A stretch of 21,258 nt of DNA. Source: an uncultured Blautia sp. GTDB lineage: Bacteria > Bacillota > Clostridia > Lachnospirales > Lachnospiraceae. The DNA lies in NCBI GenBank assembly GCA_900547685.1, contig URHS01000040.1:1-21258 (forward strand), read 5' to 3'. This document shows, piece by piece, positions 1-9,100 of this stretch. Positions within the stretch are counted from its first letter, which is position 1; each line of letters starts with the position of its first letter. The notes below the pieces were generated by a model. It was not told the DNA's origin, did not search any database, and saw nothing but the letters and a program-made list of their open reading frames with translations. The translations under genes were made by a program, and so were the position numbers.

Positions 1-75
1 TTATAATAGATGACAATGTCGATTTATCAAAAAGTCTGCGGCAATTATTTTATAAATTTGTTAAAAAGTTATTTT

Positions 76-84
76 GGGAGGAAA
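76..84 (+). promoter_or_regulatory. Ribosome binding site deciding the thioesterase start
   Basis: GGGAGGAAA lies 3 bases before the ATG at 88. The in-frame ATG at 10 has no comparable site visible, and the residues between the two do not resemble the family N-terminus. Confidence 0.7.
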
Positions 85-87
85 CGT

Positions 88-852
88 ATGACCATAAAAA
101 ATCGGTATTTTCCATTTGTGTCCGAAAATGTAGCTGACAGTAATAAGGGGACTATCTTGTTTTGCTTTCATCATGCAGGAGGAACAGCAACAACATATCG
201 GCCGTGGACTTTGAAATCTAATGATTCAGTGATCATTATGTGTGTCGAGCTGCCTGGAAAGGGAACCAGGCGGACTGAAAGAATGGCTGTTGATTTCAAT
301 GAGATTCTGCCGGAACTGTCATTGCAAATTGTTGATGTTAGCTGCGGCAGAAAAATTGTCCTGTATGGGCACAGTATGGGGGCAGCAATGGCGTTTTATA
401 CGGCACATTATTTGTGGAATCAATTAGACAGAAAATGTGAAAAAATAATTGTTGCCGGGCGTCAGGCTCCGGATCAGGAAAATCCCTATGAATTTAAGAC
501 CTATATGAATGATGATGCTTTAATTGAGGAGTTAGTTCGGTATAATGCCACACCAAAGGAAGTGCTAGAAAATAAAGAGCTGCTGAATTTTATTCTTCCG
601 GGTCTGCGTCAGGATTATATATTAAATGAAAGTCTGGTTTATCATGGAGAAGTGTTGGATATACCGATAGTGGCGCATGCCGGAAGCCAGGATCGCGAGG
701 CAAATGCAGAGATAATGAATTTGTGGAAACATATGACAACCAATCTCTTTCAGTTGAATTTGTTCGAGGGTTCCCATTTCTTTGTTACAGATTTAGGTAA
801 TGAGTATAGGGATATTGTGATACAGGAAGCAATTAATAAACGGGAGGATTAA
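88..852 (+). CDS. Type II (editing) thioesterase, alpha/beta hydrolase
   Basis: Stand-alone thioesterase of 254 residues, of the GrsT/SrfAD type that removes misprimed or stalled acyl groups from carrier-protein phosphopantetheine arms. Seen: oxyanion-side motif FCFHHAGG near residues 28-35, nucleophile motif GHSMG with Ser96, a candidate acidic residue Asp202 in SQDREAN, and His230 in GSHFF near the C-terminus. This gives a complete Ser-Asp-His set at the usual family length. The frame stays open upstream to an ATG at 10, but the ATG at 88 has GGGAGGAAA at 76-84 and matches the family N-terminus, so it is preferred. The stop lies 4 bases before the next NRPS start, which implies co-translation. 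Inferred role: housekeeping for the cysteine-loading NRPS that follows. The family call is firm; the substrate is unknown. Confidence 0.93.
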   Translation: MTIKNRYFPFVSENVADSNKGTILFCFHHAGGTATTYRPWTLKSNDSVIIMCVELPGKGTRRTERMAVDFNEILPELSLQIVDVSCGRKIVLYGHSMGAAMAFYTAHYLWNQLDRKCEKIIVAGRQAPDQENPYEFKTYMNDDALIEELVRYNATPKEVLENKELLNFILPGLRQDYILNESLVYHGEVLDIPIVAHAGSQDREANAEIMNLWKHMTTNLFQLNLFEGSHFFVTDLGNEYRDIVIQEAINKRED

Positions 853-856
853 GCCT

Positions 857-3800
857 ATGAAGGAAAACATTTCGATTATAAAAGGAATGGACACGTTAAG
901 AACAATTGCAGAGGAACGGAAGGTATCGGTTAATGTACTGCTAAAGGGAATCGCAGTGGAAATATATTATCGTTGGTTTGCAAATGAAACAGCAATAGAA
1001 TATGTGACGCTGAATGATTTGATTAGTGAGGTGATCGACAGGTCTAAGGATAAAGATACCATAGTTATCAATGATTACGTGTGCAGTGTAATGTGCAACA
1101 ATGATAAGGCTGTTCTGTGCATTGAGTGTGAGCAGTTGGAATGTGATATGATGGAAGGCTTGAGCGCTTTTACTGAGGAAATTATTTTGGAGTGGGCAGA
1201 TTTAGCTGATAATGCTCCAATTGTCCACCAAATTCCGAGAAATCAGATGGCTGTCAGGAAGAACAGGAATAGGACGAAAAAAACATTTTCAGATGAATGC
1301 CTACATCATGGATTTTTTGAAAATGCGGCAAATGCGCCTGGGAAAGCAGCGCTTATATATTACAAGAATGGAAATAAAGAAGAAATTAGTTATTCCTGCT
1401 TACAGGATATGATTTTAAAGTTAGCTGGATATTTAAAGGAAAATGGTGTAAAAAGCGGAACGCTGGTCGGTGTAAGTATACCCAAAGGCATTAATCAGGT
1501 TATTGCCGTTTATGGTATTTTGGCGGCAGGAGCAACATATGTGCCTATTGGCGTTCACCAGCCTGTAGAAAGAAAAAAGAAAATTATAGATACTGGAAGA
1601 ATAAGGTATATCGTAACAAGCAATGAAATGAGGTCAGAAGAAGATTTAGGAGTATCTGTGATCTGCCTTGAAGCGGTTCTTCAGAAAGCGTTACCGGCAA
1701 AAGAACCTGGCTTTCCCGAAACGAACCAACCGGCTTATATTATTTTTACATCAGGTACAACTGGTATACCTAAAGGTGTGGTTATCTCCCATAGTGAGGC
1801 CCATAATATAATAGCCGATATAAATCAACGATTTAATATAGGTAGGAATCATACTGGGATCGCTATTTCAGACTTGGATTTTGATTTATCTGTTTATGAT
1901 ATTTTTGGATTGTTATCAGCTGGGGGAACCTTGGTGGTGTTGAGTGAGGAAACAAAAAGGGAGCCTGTATTTTGGAGAAAAGCAATTATTGATGCGAGCG
2001 TAAATGTTTGGAACTCGGTTCCGGCACTGTTTGATATGTTATTAACCACCTGTGAAACTGATAAACAAATGCTGCCGCTTCAACTGGTTTTATTATCCGG
2101 AGATTGGATTAAGATGGATTTATATGACAGGCTGAAAGCAATCAGTGAATGCTGTAAGTTTGTTTCTCTGGGAGGAGCAACGGAAGCGGCCATATGGTCT
2201 AATTATTTTGTTGTGAACGTTATTGACAGCGGCTGGAAGTCAATACCATATGGTGAACCACTAAGCAATCAGTATCTGAGAGTTGTTGATGGTAATGGAT
2301 ATGATTGTCCGGATTATGTAAATGGGGAACTGTGGATTGGCGGAGACGGTGTAGCAGAAGGCTACTTAAATGACCCTGAATTAACAGATGCGAAGTTTGT
2401 TGCAATAGATGGGGTAAGGTGGTATAAAACCGGCGATTTGGTCCGGTATAATTCTGCAGGGATTGTAGAATTTCTGGGTAGAATCGACAATCAGGTTAAG
2501 ATTAATGGCTACCGAATCGAATTGGGAGAAGTAGAAAATGTTATTAAGCGCTCTCCGGACGTTTCTAATGTAGTGGTAGGTGTGGTTGATGAGAAAGGAA
2601 AAAAGGAATTAGGGGCTGTGATTGTTCCGAAGATAAATGCTGCTGTCAATGTACATATTACTTGTTGTGAGGATAACAACAAGTATTCGGATTTCCATAT
2701 GAAGGAACGTGAAAGAATTGTCAGGCAGTTGATTCTTGAATTCTGTCATATGCAATCAAGGGTATCAGCAAAGTATAGGCCGATTATAGAATTTTGGGAG
2801 GGCTGGCTTGAATCCCATATGGAATATTCAGCAGATATATTTTCCGCCAGAGAGGAAATGGAACCATTGCAAAAGGTTATGAATGCAAGGAATCTTTTTG
2901 CGGAGATACTCACGGGTGAGCAACGTGTGGAGGAGCTGCTTCGGAGGGAGGAGGTTTCACCAGAGTTCTGGTCTTTAAAGGGGGAAGATACGAAGTACTT
3001 TTTAGACAAGATACTGGCAGGCGATATAAGTAACAGGAAAATCGCAGTTTTGGGTGCAAGAACAGGAGAAATTATAAAGCAATACTGGGACGGATTCTGC
3101 CAGGCAGAGGAGATAACGTTATTTGATACTTCAGCGGGAATATTGAAGTTGGCACAGGAAAAACTGGGAGAAATGAATGCAAATATCCGCTATTGCAGTA
3201 CATACAATGAGGGTGTGGAAGAATCGGAACTGAATAAATATGATATTGTTTTGGCGGTAAATCTATTGCATACCTATGAGGAACCTTTAAAGGAAGTGGA
3301 GTGGGCAGCGCTTCTGCTGAAGAGGGAAGGGGACTTTTATGCAATCGAGTATGAGGAGTTTGACCCCATGGGTATTCTTATTTCTGGCTTGCTGGAGAAT
3401 GGATTTGTTAATAGAAAGCGGGGAAGACGAGAGCATACGCCTTTACTATTATTGGATGATTGGAAAAATATTTATGGACAGGCTCCTTTTGGTGAGGTTG
3501 CAATAAACAGAAGAGGAAGATTAGGAGCTCTGTTAATCCACGCTAAAAACGTAACACCAGAAGTAATAGAAATGAGATCTCGTATATTAGAATACATGAA
3601 TGAAAATCTGACGGCCTACATGATTCCGACTAAACGCATGATTGTAAAGCAAGTAGTGTTGAGCAAAAATGGAAAAGTGGATAGACAGCAGACATTAGCG
3701 TTATTGGCTGTAAAGCAAACAGCGGAAAAGGAGAGTATCATACTTCAGGGAATTGAAGCTGATATTGCAGAGCTTTGGACAAACATTCTGAGTTGCAAAA

Positions 3801-4000
3801 TATTTGATAGGAGCCAGAGCTTTTTTGAATCGGGCGGAGATAGTCTATCAGCAACTCGGTTCCTGGCGGAAATCAAGAAGAAATACTCTGTGGATATACC
3901 ATTAAAGGATATCTTTAGCACGCCATCTCTCAAGTCTGTTGCGGATCTGCTTCAGGCCAGGCTTGCGGAGAATGAAGGTATGGTTGAAGGCGAGATATAA
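857..4000 (+). CDS. NRPS: vestigial Cy - A(Cys) with stuffed methyltransferase-like domain - PCP
   Basis: 1047-residue NRPS that activates cysteine and holds it on a carrier protein. Residues ~9-125 are a shrunken Cy remnant. The A domain runs ~150-590 with FTSGTTGIPKG (from F297), FDLSVYD (D343), a YKTGD motif and YRIELGE (Y552). The specificity positions read D-L-Y-N-L-S-L-I-W-K, the cysteine code known from PchE, HMWP and bacitracin synthetase. Residues ~593-895 are a methyltransferase-like insert between A8 and A9, as in PchE, PchF and HMWP2. The A domain resumes with LTAYMIP and LSKNGKVDR (K940). The PCP has SGGDSLS with pantetheinylated Ser996. The tail is acidic, ending VEGEI. GGGAGG at 842-847 precedes the ATG. 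No functional condensation domain is encoded in cis; the adjacent free-standing Cy probably supplies it. The insert could be an N-/C-methyltransferase or a PchE-like epimerase. Confidence 0.93.
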   Translation: MKENISIIKGMDTLRTIAEERKVSVNVLLKGIAVEIYYRWFANETAIEYVTLNDLISEVIDRSKDKDTIVINDYVCSVMCNNDKAVLCIECEQLECDMMEGLSAFTEEIILEWADLADNAPIVHQIPRNQMAVRKNRNRTKKTFSDECLHHGFFENAANAPGKAALIYYKNGNKEEISYSCLQDMILKLAGYLKENGVKSGTLVGVSIPKGINQVIAVYGILAAGATYVPIGVHQPVERKKKIIDTGRIRYIVTSNEMRSEEDLGVSVICLEAVLQKALPAKEPGFPETNQPAYIIFTSGTTGIPKGVVISHSEAHNIIADINQRFNIGRNHTGIAISDLDFDLSVYDIFGLLSAGGTLVVLSEETKREPVFWRKAIIDASVNVWNSVPALFDMLLTTCETDKQMLPLQLVLLSGDWIKMDLYDRLKAISECCKFVSLGGATEAAIWSNYFVVNVIDSGWKSIPYGEPLSNQYLRVVDGNGYDCPDYVNGELWIGGDGVAEGYLNDPELTDAKFVAIDGVRWYKTGDLVRYNSAGIVEFLGRIDNQVKINGYRIELGEVENVIKRSPDVSNVVVGVVDEKGKKELGAVIVPKINAAVNVHITCCEDNNKYSDFHMKERERIVRQLILEFCHMQSRVSAKYRPIIEFWEGWLESHMEYSADIFSAREEMEPLQKVMNARNLFAEILTGEQRVEELLRREEVSPEFWSLKGEDTKYFLDKILAGDISNRKIAVLGARTGEIIKQYWDGFCQAEEITLFDTSAGILKLAQEKLGEMNANIRYCSTYNEGVEESELNKYDIVLAVNLLHTYEEPLKEVEWAALLLKREGDFYAIEYEEFDPMGILISGLLENGFVNRKRGRREHTPLLLLDDWKNIYGQAPFGEVAINRRGRLGALLIHAKNVTPEVIEMRSRILEYMNENLTAYMIPTKRMIVKQVVLSKNGKVDRQQTLALLAVKQTAEKESIILQGIEADIAELWTNILSCKIFDRSQSFFESGGDSLSATRFLAEIKKKYSVDIPLKDIFSTPSLKSVADLLQARLAENEGMVEGEI
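881..1240 (+). other. Collapsed Cy (heterocyclization) domain remnant
   Basis: The first ~120 residues of the 857-4000 protein match only pieces of the C-terminal lobe of the Cy domains in this same operon. The stretch TLRTIAEERKVSVNVLL aligns with ALENFAERNGVTISVLL of the megasynthetase. About 60 residues on, TIVINDYVCSVMC and the following acidic helix align with the SQVYLDCQIY segment. The N-lobe with DxxxxDxxS, the GDFT segment and the PVVFTS segment are missing. A normal Cy has about 430 residues, so this one cannot catalyse condensation. It may serve as a scaffold or docking platform for the A domain. Confidence 0.65.
2633..3540 (+). other. Methyltransferase-like domain inserted in the Cys A domain
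   Basis: About 300 residues lie between A8 (YRIELGE) and A9 (LTAYMIP). The position and methyltransferase-like pieces match the stuffed domains of PchE, PchF and HMWP2. Motif I reads VLGARTGE (residues 731-738) where an active SAM enzyme normally has VLEIGxGTG: the Glu is absent and the glycine pattern is altered. FDTS after strand 2 keeps the ribose-binding Asp, and AVNLLHTYEE resembles the post-motif AxNxLH. It could be a methyltransferase with a divergent SAM loop, or a pseudo-methyltransferase epimerase of the PchE type. Confidence 0.65.
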
Positions 4001-4024
4001 AACTCTGGAAGGAGCGTTGACTCT

Positions 4025-5512
4025 ATGGATAAAACAAAAGAGTTCATATGGCTGAAAGATAATGAGTTGAGAATAAATTTAAATAAATTAGCCAGTGAAG
4101 GAATCAATGTATGGTTAGAGGATGAAAAGCTAAAGTTTAAAGGCGAACAGGGCAAGGTTACGGAAGAGGCATTAAAATGGATGCGGCAGAATAAAACAGC
4201 AATTATATCCTATCTCTTGGAGAAGGAGGAGGTTCAGGATAAGGGATTTGATTTAACCCCGATACAAAAGGCGTATTTCTTGGGTAGGGATAACCTCTAT
4301 GAATTGGGAGGTATCAGTGCTAATTACTATTTTGAAATAGATATGGATAAGCTGGATGTTAAGAAATTTGAATCAATATTTAACCAGGTGATTCATGATA
4401 ATGAGGCACTGAGAGGCATTATCTTGAAGTGTGGGAGGCAGGCTGTTTTAAGTAACGTACCGTGGTTCTCCATTGAAGTGAAAAGAGTAAATGATGAAGC
4501 AGAGCAAAAAGCGCTGCGGTCAGAGTGGGAAAGCAAAATATATCCGTTGGAGTCCTGGCCTATGTTTCATGTGGGTCTGACAACAAAGGATAATTGCTGT
4601 TACAGGCTGCATGTGGGGTTTGACTGTATTTTGCTGGATGCCTGGAGTGTCACACTTATGCTGAAGCAGATATATAAACTTTATGAAAATGAAAAGATTA
4701 TGGTTCCTGCATACACCTTTAGAGAATATTGCAATGAACATGGAAAGCTTCTGAATGAAAAAATTCAGGAGCAGGCTGAGCGGTATTGGAGCCAGCGGTG
4801 TGAAATGCTTCCGAAGGCACCGGCCTTGCCATATGCAAAAAAACTATCGGATATAAATATACCGCATTTTAGAAGATTGAATTATGAGTTGCCGAAATCC
4901 GATACAGAAACGATATATATGAAGGCAAAGGAATACAAAGTAACCCCAGCAGCAGTTCTGTGTACTGTTTATATGAAAGTATTGGCAGAATATGCGGAGT
5001 CTCCTGAGTTTTCCATAAATCTAACTGTGTTTAATCGTTTATCAGCAAATAGGGAAGTGCAGGAAGTTCTTGGAGACTTTACGAATATCAGTATCGCGGT
5101 ATATGAAGCGAAGAAAGGACGGTCATTTAAGGAGGAGGTTCTGGAAACACAGAAAGAATTTTGGAATTTGGTTAAATACAGAGGGTATGAGGGCGTAAAG
5201 ATAATCAGAAAAATGCCAAAGAATAATCCAGTTCAGGCGTCTTTGCCGGTAGTTTTTACGGGAATCCTTCAGGGACTTAAACAGTCCGATTACTATCTCC
5301 CCAATTGGGCAAGAGAAATTTATGCCTACAGCCAGACACCTCAAGTTTCTTTGGATTATCAGGCAACGGATTTTAAAGGTAATCTGTCTGTTAATTGGGA
5401 TTACGTGGTACAGGCATTTGAGAATTTTGTGATACAGGAGATGTTTGACAAAAATATAGCTCTGCTGAGGAAAATCATTCAATTGGGTTGGGAACAGGAA
5501 ATTGAAATATAG
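4025..5512 (+). CDS. Free-standing heterocyclization (Cy) protein with N-terminal TubC-type docking domain
   Basis: 495 residues consisting only of a docking domain and one Cy domain; no A or PCP. Residues ~8-62 match the TubC N-terminal (beta-hairpin) docking family, with the pattern L-L-SEGINVWLEDEKLKFK. The Cy domain begins at LTPIQKAYFLGR and carries an intact D200-CILL-D205-AW-S208 motif (DxxxxDxxS), GDFTN, PVVFTG and SQTPQVSLDYQ. It therefore keeps both the condensation motif and the Thr/Asp pair implicated in cyclodehydration. Cy domains join an upstream acyl-thioester to Cys and close the thiazoline. As a separate protein it must act in trans; the obvious client is the preceding NRPS, whose own Cy is collapsed. 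GGAAGGAG at 4007-4014 is its ribosome binding site. The C-terminus is EQEIEI. The PPTase gene follows with its ribosome binding site touching this stop codon. Confidence 0.92.
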   Translation: MDKTKEFIWLKDNELRINLNKLASEGINVWLEDEKLKFKGEQGKVTEEALKWMRQNKTAIISYLLEKEEVQDKGFDLTPIQKAYFLGRDNLYELGGISANYYFEIDMDKLDVKKFESIFNQVIHDNEALRGIILKCGRQAVLSNVPWFSIEVKRVNDEAEQKALRSEWESKIYPLESWPMFHVGLTTKDNCCYRLHVGFDCILLDAWSVTLMLKQIYKLYENEKIMVPAYTFREYCNEHGKLLNEKIQEQAERYWSQRCEMLPKAPALPYAKKLSDINIPHFRRLNYELPKSDTETIYMKAKEYKVTPAAVLCTVYMKVLAEYAESPEFSINLTVFNRLSANREVQEVLGDFTNISIAVYEAKKGRSFKEEVLETQKEFWNLVKYRGYEGVKIIRKMPKNNPVQASLPVVFTGILQGLKQSDYYLPNWAREIYAYSQTPQVSLDYQATDFKGNLSVNWDYVVQAFENFVIQEMFDKNIALLRKIIQLGWEQEIEI

Positions 5513-5516
5513 GAAG
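5511..5516 (+). promoter_or_regulatory. Ribosome binding site deciding the PPTase start
   Basis: AGGAAG sits 6 bases before the ATG at 5523. The in-frame TTG at 5502 has AGGAA only 1 base ahead, too close to work well, so ATG 5523 is preferred. The site overlaps the stop codon of the Cy gene, favouring translational coupling. Confidence 0.6.
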
Positions 5517-5522
5517 AATCCC

Positions 5523-6167
5523 ATGTGGAATGATGGTGTTTATATATTTAAGGAGTTAGACCGTATCAGTGAATCAGATTTAGAACGGGTATCTATGATT
5601 TTGCCGGAATATCGGTTGGAAAAGGTTAAAAAATATAAACGGGATCTTGATCGTAAGAATTGCGTCATCGCTTATCTCTTATTAACGATTGCCCTGAAAC
5701 GGGAGTTTAATATAGAGGGAAGGATTGCTATGGACTATGGCATTCACGGAAAACCGTATTTAAAAGAATATCAAGACGTTTGCTTTAATTTTAGCCACTG
5801 TTCCCAGGGTGTGGTCTGTGCTGTTTCTATAAATGATATAGGTGTTGATATAGAAACAATCGATGAAAATAGAATGTTCTTTTCATCGGATATTTTTTCA
5901 CCAAAAGAACTGGAATTCATTGTAAATTCGCAGAAAGAAGATTTCTTCCGCTTATGGGTTTTAAAGGAGGCTACTGTAAAATGTACAGGCATAGGTTTGG
6001 TCTACGGGAGCAATTATATTGAGTTTTTAACTCCAAAAGACGGGACTTTCTGCAAAGATGAATTTGTGTATCATCTGAAAAAGATAGGAAGTATGTATTT
6101 AGCGGTATGTAGCAAATACCCGGTCCGATATCAAATGGTTACACGAAAGGAGTTACTGAATATATGA
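5523..6167 (+). CDS. Sfp-type 4'-phosphopantetheinyl transferase
   Basis: 214-residue enzyme that converts apo carrier proteins to holo form using coenzyme A. Seen: HGKPYL and FNFSHC (substrate-side motifs), GVDIE (Mg/CoA-binding acidic motif), and FFRLWVLKEATVKCTGIGL, the diagnostic WxxKEAxxKxxGxGL signature. Length and motif order fit the Sfp/EntD family. Its location inside the operon, immediately before the carrier-protein-rich megasynthetase, indicates that it primes the four PCPs and one ACP encoded here. The start at 5523 is chosen on ribosome-binding-site spacing; a TTG start at 5502 would add 7 residues. The stop overlaps the next start as ATGA. Confidence 0.94.
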   Translation: MWNDGVYIFKELDRISESDLERVSMILPEYRLEKVKKYKRDLDRKNCVIAYLLLTIALKREFNIEGRIAMDYGIHGKPYLKEYQDVCFNFSHCSQGVVCAVSINDIGVDIETIDENRMFFSSDIFSPKELEFIVNSQKEDFFRLWVLKEATVKCTGIGLVYGSNYIEFLTPKDGTFCKDEFVYHLKKIGSMYLAVCSKYPVRYQMVTRKELLNI

Positions 6168-9100
6168 GACAAAATGGAAGTATTATGGAAATCTTTCATA
6201 ATTTTTTTAATAATAGCGAAAATGAAATTATATTTTATGATTTGAGTGAGGAACGTTTCAGTGCGGATAATTTACGGAATATGGTTGAAAAAACCATGGC
6301 GAAGCTGAGCTCTGTTGAAAGGCGAGAGTATGTTATTTTACAGATTGGTGATAAAAAGGAGTTTCTAATTTCCCTGATTTCCTTATTCTGTTTAGATGCC
6401 ATTCCGGTTATATTGCCAATGTGTACCAGCCAAAGTGGTTATGAGCAGTTAAAGAAGATTTTGAAGGCGCATCCAGGGACATTGGTGATCGCTGATAATC
6501 AGGGCAGCCAGAATTTGGCTCATTTTACAGATGGAAGTATTGATATACAAAATATTGAAGCGGACGCAATGAGCCTTTGCCGCAGGGGCAGAGCATATGG
6601 GGAGCAGGACGAGGCAATTATCATGTATTCCTCCGGCAGTACCTCGGAACCAAAGGGAACAATATTGACTGTCGAAAATATTATAGAGTCGGTAAAAGAG
6701 AAAAACATAGAGTATAGCGTAGCACAAAATGATGTGTTTATGACATGGATGTCCTTAGAGCATATAGTGGGGATGGTGGACTTTATGTTCTTACCATTTT
6801 TTAAAGGCTGTACATGCGTTTACTCGGAAATCAGCTCATTTTTATCTAATCCCAGGGAATGGTTCGATTTGATGGAAAAATACAATGTGACGGTTTCTGT
6901 AGCACCTAATTTTGCATATAAATATATGTCCGATTGTATAACTGATTCAGATAATTGGGATCTATCATCCCTTCGCATTTTAATGAGTATTGGAGAACCG
7001 ATTTCACGGCAGGTGATTCAGAGATTTTTTTCTAAGGTAAACAGGTTTCATATTGATGAGGAAAAGCTTGTTGCTGCGTATGGGTTGAGTGAGACTTGTT
7101 CCGGTGTGGTTGTAAATAAAGGAAATGTGTTAAAAGCTAAAGTGGCACCAGAAGTGAATATAACATCAGGAATTGATTTTGACAGCCGCCATTTTGATTA
7201 TAAAAAAGCTGATTTAATTTGTCAGGGAGAACCTATTGCAGATACAAAAGTCAGAATCATGGACGACCATCGTGAGGAACTAAAAGAAAATTGTATCGGA
7301 AATATAGAGATAAAGGGAAGTGCTGTTTGTAAGGGATATTTTGAGTATGATGGCCGTCAGCCTGTAGAAGATGGGTGGTTAAGTACAGGCGATATAGGAT
7401 TTTACTCTGGTGGGGCATTATATGTTATAGGGAGAAGAAAGGACGTGATTTTTTCCTACGGAAAAAATATATACCTGAGTGATCTTGAATATGCGGTTGC
7501 TAAATATTTTCAGCTTAGAAGCGTGGCCTGCGGTGATAATGTGTCCAGCGAGGGTAAATTTTATATCTATTTATTTGTTGAAATAAATGAGGCTGAAGGT
7601 CAGCAAATGAAAAGTAAAATCAGGCATACTATTTTAAGAGAGCTGGGTATAAAGCTAGATGATATTATCTTTATGGACAAACTTAGTAATACAAAAGCAG
7701 GAAAAATCAGTAAAGCAGAAATCATGAGGAAATATACAATGAGTAGGGATTCAGAGAGAAGAGATAATATAGAAGGTTTTATAAAGGGTTACTTTGCGGG
7801 AGAAGTTACGGAAGACACCAGTATTCTGGACGTTGCAGAAGACTCCCTGAGTATGTTTCGGTTGATTGGTGCAATCCATAAGCAATTTGGAATTAAAATG
7901 GGGATTCTTGATTTAACGAGGTGTGAAACCATTCATGATTTATGTGATTACATCAATAAGCTTTCTGGAAGAGAAATACCGGTAGAAAAGATAACATGTG
8001 AAAACCAGATGTTTTGCACCTCTATACAGGAGGCATACATACTGGGACGCCAGCAGGAGTTCTATGGAAATACCAACATGTCCCACTTTTATTTGGAAGT
8101 GAAGCATAATCTTTCTTCACAAAAAATAGAAGAGGCAATACGTAAACTAATCAGACGCCATTCTATGCTGCGCAGTATTTTTGAAAATAGCAGACGGGTG
8201 GTATTGGGTGAAGACATTGCCGATACGTTTTTCTTAAAGACTTTAGAAGAAAAGTCACTTGAAAGCCATAGAAAAGCTGCCAATCAGAAAGTAAATGAAC
8301 CAGACAAATGGCCACTGTTTGAAATCTGTAATATCAAGGAGGGGGATTCTTATATTGCGGCCATTGATATAGATATGCTTATTGTGGACGGATTTAGTTT
8401 AAGCGTGTTGGTCAGAGACTTTAAGAGTTTATGCAGGGGGCTGGAATTAGAACCCATATCGGATGGATTTGGCAAGTATCTGGAAGCATATTCCATCAGA
8501 AAATCCGGAAACAGATACTTACAGGATAAACAATATTGGCTGGATAGAGTGAAGACGCTTCCGGGCTCTCCACAAATACCGATTCTTGCAGCTGTCAATC
8601 GTGGCCCTAATGTATTTTTACGCAAGGAGAAGACATTTACAGAGGAAGCCTGGGAAGCGTTGGAAAATTTTGCAGAAAGAAATGGTGTGACAATAAGCGT
8701 ATTGCTGTTGACTCTTTATATACATACGCTTAAGAGATGGAGCGAGGAACCGGAATTTACACTCAATGTAACAGTGATGGACCGTCCGACACAAATGAAA
8801 GACACAGAGCGTTTTGTTGGAGACTTTACGACCAATACACTTTTCAATTACGAAAATGAGTCAGGCAGTCCCCGGAATCTGTCCCAGGATTTATCTTATG
8901 TAAAGGGTAGATTATATGAGTATTTGGATCATAACAATTTCGATGGTGTAGAAGTAATAAGGGAGTATGCTAAAGTTCATCAGGGCGAGATGGCTTTAAT
9001 GCCGGTGGTTTTCACCAGTATGTTGTTTAAGGAAGACAATGCGCTTATATATGAGGATATCAATTACTTTGTTACTCAAACATCACAGGTATATCTGGAC

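Noticed and set aside
10..87. N-terminal extension of the thioesterase from ATG 10
   Set aside because: No ribosome binding site is seen before it, and the ATG at 88 has GGGAGGAAA at good distance and fits the family N-terminus.
2220..3344. Minus-strand ORFs inside the first NRPS
   Set aside because: Low-complexity, Ser/His/Pro-rich translations opposite strongly conserved A-domain and insert coding; shadows.
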